Source: Marixanthomonas sp963974425 (GTDB taxonomy: Bacteria > Bacteroidota > Bacteroidia > Flavobacteriales > Flavobacteriaceae). From it: a DNA stretch of 64,000 nt. The translations under genes and the position numbers were made by a program. Every line of letters begins with the position of its first letter. Within the stretch, counting starts at the first letter, position 1. The notes under the pieces were generated by a model. The model was given only the letters and a program-made list of their open reading frames with translations. It did not search any database and was not told where the DNA came from. Where the stretch lies: the NCBI RefSeq assembly GCF_963974425.1, contig NZ_CAXBCK010000002.1:36249-100248 (forward strand), in the 5' to 3' direction. Below, one piece after another: positions 9,218 to 19,400 of the stretch.

Positions 9218-10145
9218 ATGTCTGTATTGTTATAAGCCTCTTGAAGGCACATCGGATTTTCATGAAAAGTGTTCGCTAGAGTTTTTTGGAACCCCCACAC
9301 CTCCAAAGATACCTTATACCATTGATCAAATGGCTGAATTAGCAAAAGATGTGGTAGAACGTAGTGTAACTGTTCCTGGAGTACAACCCAAGTTATCGAT
9401 GACCTTACTTACGGATGCACAAGAACAACCTGATAATCGTTTAACAGTAGTAGGAGCTTTAGGCGGTCAGTTTATACTTAAGCCACCTTCACAACATTTC
9501 CCTGAAATGCCCGCCAATGAACATCTAACAATGCGAATCGCAGAAGCTTATGATATTAATGTGGTACCTTCAGGTTTGATACGACTTGCTTCAGGAGAAC
9601 TTGCGTACGTAACCAAACGGATTGATCGAACCGAAACAGGCGATAAAATCCATATGCAAGATATGTTTCAGATTACTGAGGCTTTTGATAAATATCGAAG
9701 TTCGATGGAAAAAGTAGGCAGGGCTTTGGGAGCATATTCAAGTAACCCCTTATTGGATAAGATCTTTTATTTTGAATTAGTGCTATTTAGTTTTTTAACG
9801 GGCAATAATGATATGCATTTAAAAAACTTCTCTATGATCGAATCTTCTACGGGTTGGGTCTTAGCCCCTGCTTACGATTTGTTGAATGTGACAATAGTGC
9901 TACCTGAAGATAAAGAAGAGTTAGCATTGACTTTAGAGGGTAAAAAGAAAAAGCTAAAAAAAGTCCATTTTGAAACTCTAGGAAAAGGTTTAGGATTGAC
10001 TCCAAAACAAATAAAAGGAGTTTTTAAAAGAATGTTTGAAAATAAACCCAAAGCTATGGAATGGGTTGATAACTCATTTTTATCGAATGATATGAAAGTC
10101 GCTTACAAAGACATTCTAGAAACGAGATATGAACGAATAAGTTAA
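9198..10145 (+). CDS. hipT: HipT-like serine/threonine kinase toxin
   Basis: 315 residues (or 312 if the ATG at 9207 is used). It starts with a Cys pair and HxxxC (CLYCYKPL...FHEKC), probably a small zinc-binding knuckle. The kinase core follows: SVTVPGVQPKLS (the Ser/Gly-rich loop where HipA-type kinases autophosphorylate), GGQFILKPP (ATP-binding Lys), NEHLTMRIA, GNNDMHLKNF (catalytic Asp and Asn) and APAYDLLN (metal-binding Asp). HipA/HipT kinases phosphorylate aminoacyl-tRNA synthetases and stop growth. The target here is unknown. It is the last gene of the hipBST operon. Confidence 0.85.
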   Translation: MEKMKNKCLYCYKPLEGTSDFHEKCSLEFFGTPTPPKIPYTIDQMAELAKDVVERSVTVPGVQPKLSMTLLTDAQEQPDNRLTVVGALGGQFILKPPSQHFPEMPANEHLTMRIAEAYDINVVPSGLIRLASGELAYVTKRIDRTETGDKIHMQDMFQITEAFDKYRSSMEKVGRALGAYSSNPLLDKIFYFELVLFSFLTGNNDMHLKNFSMIESSTGWVLAPAYDLLNVTIVLPEDKEELALTLEGKKKKLKKVHFETLGKGLGLTPKQIKGVFKRMFENKPKAMEWVDNSFLSNDMKVAYKDILETRYERIS

Positions 10146-10366
10146 CATGACAAAGTGCTCTTGATGACAAAAGCTATTAATCTGGAAGCAATTGGAGAGA
10201 TATTTAAAAGAATGACATTCAATTATATTACTAAGTAAGAAACGATGTACCTTGTTAGTGTTAGCAACAAAATAACAGAGAATTTGGAGAAACGAAAAGC
10301 TTGATTCTTATGTGTGAAAAACTATTTATCTATTTTTAACTAATGAAACTTTTTTAATAAAGATTT

Positions 10367-12253
10367 ATGCCAAGTCCTATTCCAAAAATTGATAATGAAT
10401 ATTTCTGTATTGCACATAGAGATGAGACTATATTAACTACCGTTGTTTCATCTCATATAAATAGTCCAAAGCGCTATTCTTTAATATTTGGGTTCTCTGA
10501 AGTGACTCAAGCAAATGATGGTAAAAATTTAAATATAAATGACGAACATCAAATAACTAGAATAAGAGCAACAACGTTGGACATTAATCTAAAGAACACT
10601 TTAAATAGAATTGGTGGGTGTGAATATTTAATTCTTGTTGGATTAAACGAAAATCAAAAATCTTATTTATCATTTTTAGATGGATATAATATCATAGATG
10701 TTAATTCTTTAGAGGATGTTGATTTCTTCTTACAGCCTATAAGTAATAAAGAAAATATTCCCTGCACTACCGAACAATTACTTTTAGGTTTACAGATAGC
10801 TTCAAAAGAAGAAAAAGCTATAAAAATTGATGAGAATGCTAAAGATATAGAAATTGAGAAAAAAAATAAAGGTGGGTTAATATTAGTTGAAAATGATAAC
10901 TCCTTTGAAACGGTTGTTGCAACAAATTATGCAATTTCAATTGATGCAGATATAGAGTTTATTGAACCATATGATTTTCATGAAAAGAAATTTTTGGAAT
11001 TAATTGAATTATGGAGAGAAGAAACCAAAACTAAATTAGAGGAGAAATCATATCTTAAATTACAATCATTAATTTACAATAAAATAGAAAATGTTGAATT
11101 TAAAAATTATGATTTTGTAACATTCTTTACCATAGGTGCTCCGTATTCATTAATAATAGAAAATATAATCCCTTGTACTTATGTTGGGTTAAAATTAAAT
11201 GCTGATTTTTTTATTTTCAATAACATTTATTTTCAAGATAATTACAATATCGATTCGGCTATTGTTTTTTCTCCAAGATTTTTTTCTAGAGAAGAAACAG
11301 ATTTTGTAATAAATAAATTAGAGGAGAACAATTATCATGTTAATACCTTAATCAAAGAAAAAGCTTCTTCAATAAATTTGGATTATTATGTTAAAGAACT
11401 TCCTTTTAACATATTGCATTTATGTAGTCATGGTGAACAAACGGAAGGCTCACTAATTGAAGAAAAATATGTAGATCAATTTGGACAGGAGCATATATTT
11501 GAATATTTCTTTTCGTTGAGTTTAGCACCTCAATCAGGTAAAGTAAATGCCAAGGGAGAACCTCTTATAAAGGTTACTACAAAAATTTTTCCAAGAAAAT
11601 TGAATGGAACTCCTTTTAAAACAAAAGAGTTCAAAAAGCAAAATTACCCCTCATCAATTTTTCCTAAAATGTTTAAAGAAGTTCCTATTAAAGAAAATAA
11701 AATTAGTTCAAAAAGAGTTACTCTTGAAAACTCACACGAAATTACCTGCTATAAATTTAGTCATATGGGAATGTTTGCCCATTTAGCAGCTGGACGCCAT
11801 TCACCATTAATATTCAACAACACATGCTGGTCTGCCTATGATATTAAAAATCACTTTATAGCTATAAGAACTAGGGCTTATATAGGTACGCTATGGAATA
11901 TAAATAATTCAACTGCATGTAAAACTGCTGAGTCTTTTTACGAGACCTTATTCGATAAAACACTTCTTGAATCACTACAAGATTCATTAATTCATTCAAA
12001 AGGAACTGAAGATGAAAATATTTATGTTTTTTATGGACTCCACTTTTCAAAATTTAATAATGGGAAATCTATTGAAAATGCTAAAGAAAATATAGCTAGA
12101 GGCTTACTCGAATCAATACATTCTTGGCAATATAACTTTAGTCGGACTGAGGACTCTTCTATTAAAGACAATATTCAAGACCTAATGAAATGGAATAGAA
12201 CTAAACTTATTAAATATTATTTTAAAGAGCTTCTCACTATTATAAAGAGATAA
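10367..12253 (+). CDS. CHAT-domain protease (caspase-like)
   Basis: 628 residues. The C-terminal half shows the CHAT signature. The catalytic His is at about residue 355 in HLCSHGEQTEG and the catalytic Cys at about residue 487 in FNNTCWSAY. This is followed by the typical ending RAYIGTLWNINNSTACKTAESFYETLF. The N-terminal 300 residues have no recognised domain and no TPR or membrane segment. It stands alone on the plus strand between hipT and the convergent Septu-like pair. CHAT proteases often act as effectors in bacterial immunity, cleaving a partner after a trigger. No partner is obvious beside it, so a role in defence is inferred from the neighbourhood. Confidence 0.75.
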   Translation: MPSPIPKIDNEYFCIAHRDETILTTVVSSHINSPKRYSLIFGFSEVTQANDGKNLNINDEHQITRIRATTLDINLKNTLNRIGGCEYLILVGLNENQKSYLSFLDGYNIIDVNSLEDVDFFLQPISNKENIPCTTEQLLLGLQIASKEEKAIKIDENAKDIEIEKKNKGGLILVENDNSFETVVATNYAISIDADIEFIEPYDFHEKKFLELIELWREETKTKLEEKSYLKLQSLIYNKIENVEFKNYDFVTFFTIGAPYSLIIENIIPCTYVGLKLNADFFIFNNIYFQDNYNIDSAIVFSPRFFSREETDFVINKLEENNYHVNTLIKEKASSINLDYYVKELPFNILHLCSHGEQTEGSLIEEKYVDQFGQEHIFEYFFSLSLAPQSGKVNAKGEPLIKVTTKIFPRKLNGTPFKTKEFKKQNYPSSIFPKMFKEVPIKENKISSKRVTLENSHEITCYKFSHMGMFAHLAAGRHSPLIFNNTCWSAYDIKNHFIAIRTRAYIGTLWNINNSTACKTAESFYETLFDKTLLESLQDSLIHSKGTEDENIYVFYGLHFSKFNNGKSIENAKENIARGLLESIHSWQYNFSRTEDSSIKDNIQDLMKWNRTKLIKYYFKELLTIIKR

Positions 12254-12327
12254 AATTTAAGAGGTCTCCAAACATAAAGGTTTCTATAACTAGTTAAAGA
12301 ATTTATAATAAAGTTGTTTTAGCAGTT

Positions 12328-13494
12328 TTAAATTATACCCAGTTGTTTTGCAATATCTTTTTTATATTTTTCAAATTGAGTATTTGAATCTTCTTCAAAA
12401 ATAATTGAACCAAAAATCTGTTTCTTCAACTGAACCTCATTAATTTCAATATTTTTTTCGCCAAATAAAGTTACAATTTCTTGAATCTGTGAGTCAGAGT
12501 ATGTTTTACGTTTATCAATTAATCCAAAAGAAATATCCTTATGAAAATTATATCTTCCTTGAAGATTTAATTTTTCTATATACTCTTTATGTATACTATC
12601 AATTTTGATGGAATATTCATTAGCTGTATCTGGTAGATTATTTTCATCAAAACCGTCTTTGAAATAAATTTTAAAATTCAAATCAAAGACACCCTCAACA
12701 CCGGTTGGTGAAATAGATTTTATTTCAGAAATACTACTGTATATTTTAGCATCTCGTTTTAGTTTTGAATTACAAGAGTAACAGCTTGGTGTCAGATTAA
12801 ACAAGCATAGTGAAAGATATGGATAAAGATTTTGAGGCAAAACATGGTCCAATGTAAAATGGTTTTTATTTTTTACTAAAAAATTATCAGTTTTTAAAAC
12901 TCCAGATTGGTCTGTGAGATTTTTTAATATGTTCTTTATTCTAATATCATCAATTAAATTTTCGATATCCTTATACTTCTTAATCTTACCTTGATATTTA
13001 CCTATTATAATATCTGCTCGATTGGGACCAATATTTTTTATTTTTAATAAATCAGCTTTTGTACAACTATTGATAAAATGGTAAAAATCCATGAAATCAT
13101 TTGAAAAAGGGATATACGGATTTACAAAATCTATATTACAATAACAGCATGTTTTAATCTTTAATTCTTTACTGTGTTTCATAAAGAAATTTGATAAAAT
13201 ATTAGTTTGATATCTTGTATAGTTGAAGACGCCTTTAATTTTATTCTTTTTTAATTGTATCTCTTTTTGGTCTAGACCTTTAAATACATTTGAAGAACTT
13301 AACTCTGGTAATTTTATTAATTCTTCAATTGGTAACAACAATATTTTCTTCAAAGAATATTGAATACCTATGTTTTTTAAAAGCTTTTCAGCTTCAGCTT
13401 TATTAAGAAGGTTCCTATCTAATATACATTTACTGTATTCTTCCTTGAAGTCCTTAAAAGCTTTAGAATCTTTATGGTAATTAATTTTCCTCAT
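12328..13494 (-). CDS. ptuB: HNH endonuclease, Septu PtuB-like
   Basis: 388 residues. It has the zinc/HNH marks CCYCNIDF, then HFTLDHVLPQ (the catalytic DH) and CYSCNSKLKRD (CxxC and Asn). Between the first Cys pair and the HNH core lies a helix-hairpin-helix-like segment (LLKIKNIGPNRADIIIG), which would help DNA binding. It overlaps the ATPase gene by 14 bases and is the last gene of the long defence operon. An ATPase plus HNH pair is the definition of Septu, but this protein is longer than a typical PtuB, so Septu-like is the safe call. Its stop faces the CHAT gene tail to tail. Confidence 0.7.
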   Translation of the reverse strand: MRKINYHKDSKAFKDFKEEYSKCILDRNLLNKAEAEKLLKNIGIQYSLKKILLLPIEELIKLPELSSSNVFKGLDQKEIQLKKNKIKGVFNYTRYQTNILSNFFMKHSKELKIKTCCYCNIDFVNPYIPFSNDFMDFYHFINSCTKADLLKIKNIGPNRADIIIGKYQGKIKKYKDIENLIDDIRIKNILKNLTDQSGVLKTDNFLVKNKNHFTLDHVLPQNLYPYLSLCLFNLTPSCYSCNSKLKRDAKIYSSISEIKSISPTGVEGVFDLNFKIYFKDGFDENNLPDTANEYSIKIDSIHKEYIEKLNLQGRYNFHKDISFGLIDKRKTYSDSQIQEIVTLFGEKNIEINEVQLKKQIFGSIIFEEDSNTQFEKYKKDIAKQLGII

Positions 13495-15550
13495 CCTCTA
13501 ATCTCTTTTTTTCTGATCGAAGTCTTTCAATTTCTTCTTGAAGTTTTTCAATACGATTTTTGCCTTTTAAATATTTGTTGTCTAAAACTTCTAAATGATT
13601 TTTGAGAATATTACTTATATATTTTTCACCTACAAGGTCAATAAGTTTTACAAAATCAGCTCTTTCTCCTTTATATTTCTGTTCTATTGAATCAGACTTA
13701 TCCTCATTTTCAAAACTCAAAAATTCTTGAATTTTTGATCTTGCAAATTCACCCATCATATTGTTTAAAAAGAAGCCATTTGATAAAATTTCATGGACAT
13801 TTTCAGCAAAGGTATTATCAGAACCATATTTTTTTGGAATTGCTTGTTTGGATTCATCAACTTCAAGAAAAAGTACATTTTGACTTGGAATATCCGACAA
13901 AACAAAAGGGGAATGGGAAATTATCAAAATATTTATTCCTTTGATTGTATTTAAATTTGCCCTATTGATATCATCTAATAATCTTTTCAAAAACTTTCTT
14001 TGATACTCCGGATGAAAATAAAGTTCTATTTCATCTAAAACAAGATTTACATACTGGTACTTGACTAAAACATCATCCTTTTCTACTGAATTCAAATTAC
14101 TTAAATGATATATCACCGAACTCGTAGAATGTACTAATTGCATTTCTCCAGAACTAATACTATCTAATAAATCAATATTATTTTTGGAGAATAATCTTGT
14201 TTCAAAAATAGCAGGTGGAAGCAATTCTATAAGTGATAAATTGGAATTTGATTTAGAAATTAATTCATTTGATAATTTTTTTATAGAGATTTTCGTAGTT
14301 GAATTTTCATAAAGAAGCACTTTCCAGATGTTTTCATAGTTTTTTATAAAATTCACAACTTGTTTGAGCTTTAAAACAATATGACTATGACTGCCTTCTA
14401 ACTTATCAATAAAACCATTAATATTGATATAATAGCGTTTATGTTTTTCACTACCATCATCTGTTACGAAGCCATTGTAACTAACATACTTTTCGCAAAT
14501 GCTTATTATCTTATAAATGATATAAATATCTAATCTATAAAGAACATTTTCTGGGATAGATATAGTATTAATATTTAATCTTTCTTTAAATACTTCCAGT
14601 ACTTTGTCTAAATCAAAGTATAGAGTTGGGGGTTGGTTACTATTATTTGACCTGAAACTTATGCCTAGATTTGATTTTAAAACTTTCTGAAAATTTTGCT
14701 TTATCTTTTCTTCATCTGTATAATCATTGCCTTCTTGGTAGATGTCCTTACTGTAGGCAAAAAAAGATTTTGTTTTTTTATAATCTAGTTTTAAAGAATG
14801 AACGGTAAGATTTTGTGTAACTTCGAAATCTTTATTCATTATAACAACTGATAAAAGGCGCTGTTGTAATAAATAATTTTCATTATTTATATCTATAATA
14901 CCTGCTTTACCTTCGTCTTTTCTTTCTCTTTTTGGGTTGATTACTATTGGGATTTGATATGAATCATTTTTATGAAATAAATTGTCTATCCAATCACCAA
15001 GTTCCCAAGAATTGAAACCATATATCGAATAATTGATGACATTTGAATAAAAGAATTTTTCGAAATCAAAGTTAATTTCACCATCCAAAGTTTTAAAAAG
15101 AAACTCTCCATCTTCTATTATAACTATATAGTATTCGCCTTCTAGTTGATAATAAAACTCACAATAAATTTTGCTTTCACCATCTTCTCCAGTAGGAATA
15201 AGGTAAGCAGTAGTTTCCAATTTATTTTGAGCTTGAAGTTTAATAGACATTTGATTAATAGCAGATACAAACAAATTAACCAGACTACTTTTACCACTTC
15301 CATTTTTCCCTATAATTGCCGACACATTAACTTTTGATCCAAAAAAGTCTTTAGGCAATTTGTTTCTATATTCTATTTTATCAATTGATGAATATTCTGG
15401 ATTATTAGTGTCAAAATCATCTAAAAGAATACCATCAGAATAGAATGTATAGTCATTATACATTTTATAGATTCTATTCTTTTGTAAGTTTTTTAAAAAC
15501 TTTTTACCACATTTTTCTAGTGGTCTAATTGCTAATAATTTAAAATTCAT
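13481..15550 (-). CDS. ptuA: AAA/ABC-type ATPase, Septu PtuA-like
   Basis: 689 residues. Walker A is IIGKNGSGKSS near residue 80. The ABC-type signature is SSGEMQLVHS, Walker B is NLVLDEIELYFHP, and the switch His is in ILIISHSPFVLSD. The last 50 residues form a charged coiled coil. Such OLD/SMC-like ATPases pair with HNH nucleases in Septu and in some retron systems; no reverse transcriptase is present here. Its ATG overlaps the jetD stop in an ATGA arrangement, so it is translationally coupled to the Wadjet genes rather than being a free-standing system. Confidence 0.75.
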   Translation of the reverse strand: MNFKLLAIRPLEKCGKKFLKNLQKNRIYKMYNDYTFYSDGILLDDFDTNNPEYSSIDKIEYRNKLPKDFFGSKVNVSAIIGKNGSGKSSLVNLFVSAINQMSIKLQAQNKLETTAYLIPTGEDGESKIYCEFYYQLEGEYYIVIIEDGEFLFKTLDGEINFDFEKFFYSNVINYSIYGFNSWELGDWIDNLFHKNDSYQIPIVINPKRERKDEGKAGIIDINNENYLLQQRLLSVVIMNKDFEVTQNLTVHSLKLDYKKTKSFFAYSKDIYQEGNDYTDEEKIKQNFQKVLKSNLGISFRSNNSNQPPTLYFDLDKVLEVFKERLNINTISIPENVLYRLDIYIIYKIISICEKYVSYNGFVTDDGSEKHKRYYININGFIDKLEGSHSHIVLKLKQVVNFIKNYENIWKVLLYENSTTKISIKKLSNELISKSNSNLSLIELLPPAIFETRLFSKNNIDLLDSISSGEMQLVHSTSSVIYHLSNLNSVEKDDVLVKYQYVNLVLDEIELYFHPEYQRKFLKRLLDDINRANLNTIKGINILIISHSPFVLSDIPSQNVLFLEVDESKQAIPKKYGSDNTFAENVHEILSNGFFLNNMMGEFARSKIQEFLSFENEDKSDSIEQKYKGERADFVKLIDLVGEKYISNILKNHLEVLDNKYLKGKNRIEKLQEEIERLRSEKKRLEDEEN

Positions 15551-16497
15551 TTGCTAATTATACTATTTATTTCTAGGGTTTCAATCAAATCCAATGATTC
15601 CTCTTCAATCCATTCTTCATTTTGAATTAAGTTATTTATCAATAATAATTCTTTCTTAGAAAAAATTTCTAACTCTAAACCAGATAACTTTTTTGTTAAA
15701 TTCCAATGACTATAGTGATAATCAATATAGGTACTTATTCTTTTATGTGGCTCATTTGGGTATAATAACTGAATATCTTTGTTCCGCTCTTTAAGTTTAG
15801 CCTTTATTCTAGAATAAATTTGTAAGCCAGCCAAATCCCAATCGCAGGAATAGTAGATTGGCTTTGAAAGATCGTTTTCATCTATATCATCAATAATAGC
15901 GATGTTGTTTCCGCCAACGTACCATAATTTCGTTTGCGTCTCTTTTGCAATCCAAGGTTGTTTTAAGAAGGATTTATTTTCACACATTATTACAGCTTTT
16001 GGATGTGTACTATCAACTACCAACCGCCATTGGTTTTCCTTTTTGTCCAACGGGAATTGTGAGATGTCTAAAATTTTAAAAACTGCTTTTCTTACGCTCG
16101 TTCTATTCTTAAGGTATTTTGAGGTGTCAAAAAACTCATTTGAGAAGTCTTCTATATTAGTCGGATTGTTCTTTAATTCTACCTTGTTTTCTGCAATGAA
16201 CATTAGCGTTTTTACATCCTCGATTGTGAAAGCTTTTTTGGCTGTTGACTTAATGTCATTTTCTAATAAAAACTTCTTTGCTTCTTCAAAAGGTTTTTTG
16301 AATTCCTTTTCGTAGAACGTATCAAACCTATCGGTGGAAACTATAACTTTTATGTTATCCGGCTTTAAGTCCAAAATACCTCTTTCGTGAATGAGATGGT
16401 TAATGTAAGGATGCCCTTGAATTATCGCCCTAGTTCTTTTATTTTGATATAAATCATCAAGCGCTTTAAGTTCTTTCCAAGTAATGTTCTTATTCAT
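15547..16497 (-). CDS. jetD: Wadjet JetD-like nuclease
   Basis: About 316 residues from the start at 16497 (MNKNITWKELKALDD). That ATG overlaps the jetC stop region by 8 bases, which favours it over the upstream ATG at 16527. The C-terminal half has the toprim/DUF2220-type pattern AVIMCENKSF, WYVGGNN and YYSCDWDLAGLQIYSRI, giving the acidic metal-binding residues. In Wadjet, JetD is the topoisomerase VI-like nuclease that cleaves plasmid DNA after loop extrusion by the JetABC SMC complex. The N-terminal half matches the JetD accessory region only loosely. Confidence 0.82.
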   Translation of the reverse strand: MNKNITWKELKALDDLYQNKRTRAIIQGHPYINHLIHERGILDLKPDNIKVIVSTDRFDTFYEKEFKKPFEEAKKFLLENDIKSTAKKAFTIEDVKTLMFIAENKVELKNNPTNIEDFSNEFFDTSKYLKNRTSVRKAVFKILDISQFPLDKKENQWRLVVDSTHPKAVIMCENKSFLKQPWIAKETQTKLWYVGGNNIAIIDDIDENDLSKPIYYSCDWDLAGLQIYSRIKAKLKERNKDIQLLYPNEPHKRISTYIDYHYSHWNLTKKLSGLELEIFSKKELLLINNLIQNEEWIEEESLDLIETLEINSIISK

Positions 16498-19400
16498 TAT
16501 CTGATAGGGATTGTATGTATTCGTCAATGTCTTCAGTCACTTCTTCAGAGAAGATACCTAAAGGTGGTACAAAGCTATCTACATTGGCCAAGTTGTTCTC
16601 GTTCATAATATAAATGTATTGACCGTTTTCTGTTATTTCGCCTGCCGTCTCAATTGCCATTGTAATAATTTGGTATTTTTCTTTTTTTGCTAGTTCGTGC
16701 AGCATATCATAATTGCTTCCCAAACCTTCTGCTTCGTCTATTGGCATAATTTTTAATCCTTCTTTGTCCTTTTCTTCTATTAGTGATAGCCTAGCCAAGC
16801 ATAATAAAGCATTAGCCGCATAGGTTTGTCCATTGCTACCAGAATTGACTTCTTCGTTTTCGAGTTTTAACTCAAATACCAAATCAAAATAGGATTTTGG
16901 GTTCATTAAATCTTCAGGTCCAACTTTAGTACTACCACCAAGTTTTTGAAATGCTTTAATCATCATCTCATTAATATCAATCTCTTCACGAAGTTCACTA
17001 AATAAACCCGTATAGTTAAGTTGATTATGTAGCTGTTTCCTAAAGGTGGTAAGCCAATTCTCTGGGTAGTGGATTGATTTTTTAGAAGTTAATGATGCTT
17101 TGTTCCCGCCAGTTATACCTCTGTTCCCTTTTTTGAGATAGTTATCAATTTCATTAATCTTCGTAAGATATCCTGTATAAACTTTATAAACGTCATTAAA
17201 GATGCTTCCTAAAATTTCTACTTTTCTAGAACCGATTTCCTGTATATCTTGAGTTAGTTTGTTTAACCTTTCTACAATATCGTTTTCAATTAAATCTTCA
17301 TTGACTTTATGAGTAGGAAATACAGTTGGCAAGAGATAATTTGCCAATTGTCCTATTGAAGCAGTTTCATCATACGGCAGGTCTTTGGTTATTATCTTTA
17401 AATATTCATTGTAAGCAAGTTGTGCTTTATTGGCTTTAGCTTGAAAAGAATTGTTTCCGCCATTATCAGGATTTAAAGCTTCTTCAATATTTTCATCAAA
17501 ATTAATTTTTGATTTAAAAAGCTGTTCGTTTGATTGCTTGGTTTCATCTATTTGTTCTTGTGCCAAAGTGAGTTGTTCTTCTTTTTGCTGTATATCTCTA
17601 TTTAGGTCTTTGATAGCGTCTAAAAGTTGATGTTTTAGATTTAAGAATGCAAGTCTAGATTTATTAACAATATCCTTGGAGTACGTTTCGAAAAATAGCT
17701 TTTCATCAAAGTTCTTTTCTTTCAAGTTTTTTTCTTTTTCTGTCAGATGTTGTTCCTCTGAAGCCATTCTTTCTTCTATTAATTGAATATTAATAGGATT
17801 ATCATCTTCGAAAAGTTCAGACTGTAATTGTTTAATTCTATTTTGATAATTTTCTAGAAGACTCTTTCTGCTTGTAAATTCCTCATATTCCTTTTGTAAA
17901 GACTTATATTTCTCAAGGATTTTAGCTTTGTTCTTTTGTACCTGTATATGAAGCTTAAAAGAATCTTCAGAAAGGTCTTCCAAACTATTGTCAATTTTGA
18001 AATTAAGTAGCTCGTCCTTTCTTTTAAAAAGGTCAATGTGCTTTTCAAGATTACTGTATTCAAACAGTGCATTTTTAAGGTGTTCTATATTTTGCTTTTT
18101 CGTGATAAGCTTGGATAATTTTTCTTCAACACCTTCCTTTAGTTTAGATAAAGATTCTATAATATCATTTGGGTCTTCAACATTTAGAGCACGATGTTCT
18201 GAACAAGCTATAAACTCATAGACACCATCTAGATTAAGCCAAAACCCGTGTTCACTTTTATCCTTAATATTTGAATCTATATTGCGAAAAAGCTGCTCTG
18301 GAAATGGGACGTACCTCTTGGAATTTTCTTCCGAAGGTTTGACCTTCTCATATTTTTGAAAGTAGATTAAAATACTTTCAAGTATATTCGATAGTGGAAA
18401 GTCTAAATTATCTACAGCCCAGTTAACCAACGATTCTGGATTGTTTAAGTCTGAAAATCTTGATAATGATTCCAGCTCTGCTATGTCCTTTTCTAATTCT
18501 TTGATTTTTTTTAAATGTTCCTTGCTTTCTTCTTTGTAATCAATTAGCCAATTGGATGCATTAAAAGCATCTAGAATATTATTAGTGGTAAGGTATTTTG
18601 TAAATTCTTGTAAAGCAGATTTATTATTATTCTCTTGCCGTTGAGAAGCAAACCATTTAGTTACTTTTTCAATATTATTATTGTGGGAAGAGAGCCATTT
18701 TTCTACTATTTCAATTTGAAGTTTGGACTGACCGATATCTACAAATTGTTCTGCTATATCATTTTTATCTTCGTTTTTATCAGTTAGTTTGATAACTTTT
18801 TTCATAACGCCCAACAGCTCTTCGAAATCCTCTATTTTTAATTTCAGAATTTCATTTTCGAGAAATTGTAGCTCGTTCTTTTTTAAATTTAGTTCTTTGG
18901 CTATTTTGAGCTTCTTGGTAGTTGTTTTCTTTTTGAAAGTATTCCAGTAACTGAACTTTTTTACTAAATATTGCGTGTAGATGGTCTTGTAGTTATTTTG
19001 TTTTTCTAGGATAGTTTTTAGTAAAACTTGCTTGTCATTTATAAGTTCGATTTCTTGAGAATATCTTTTGTGTTCGTAGAAGTCATTATTTATATTTTCA
19101 ACTTCTTCATTGTACTTTTCTATAATGGCATTTTTTTCATCATCGCCAAAAAGGAATTTTTTTAAATCTTCAGATTCAGTTTTAAAACCTTTCCCTCTTG
19201 AGAAAGACCTTAAGATATTTGCATAAGTTTTGAGAGTTTCATCTTTCGTTAAATCCAAAGACAAAATGGCATTATCGTAAAGGATTTGGTGGTAATCCTT
19301 TCTTCTGAAATATTTCATCCTAGCAAATTCAACCCGTTCGCAAAGATTCTTAAGTGTATCAATCTTATTGTCTATTATTAAATCCTTATTGAAAACTGGC

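Noticed and set aside
13481..15550. Retron effector ATPase
   Set aside because: Related ATPase/HNH pairs occur in retrons, but there is no reverse transcriptase or msr-msd-like sequence nearby.
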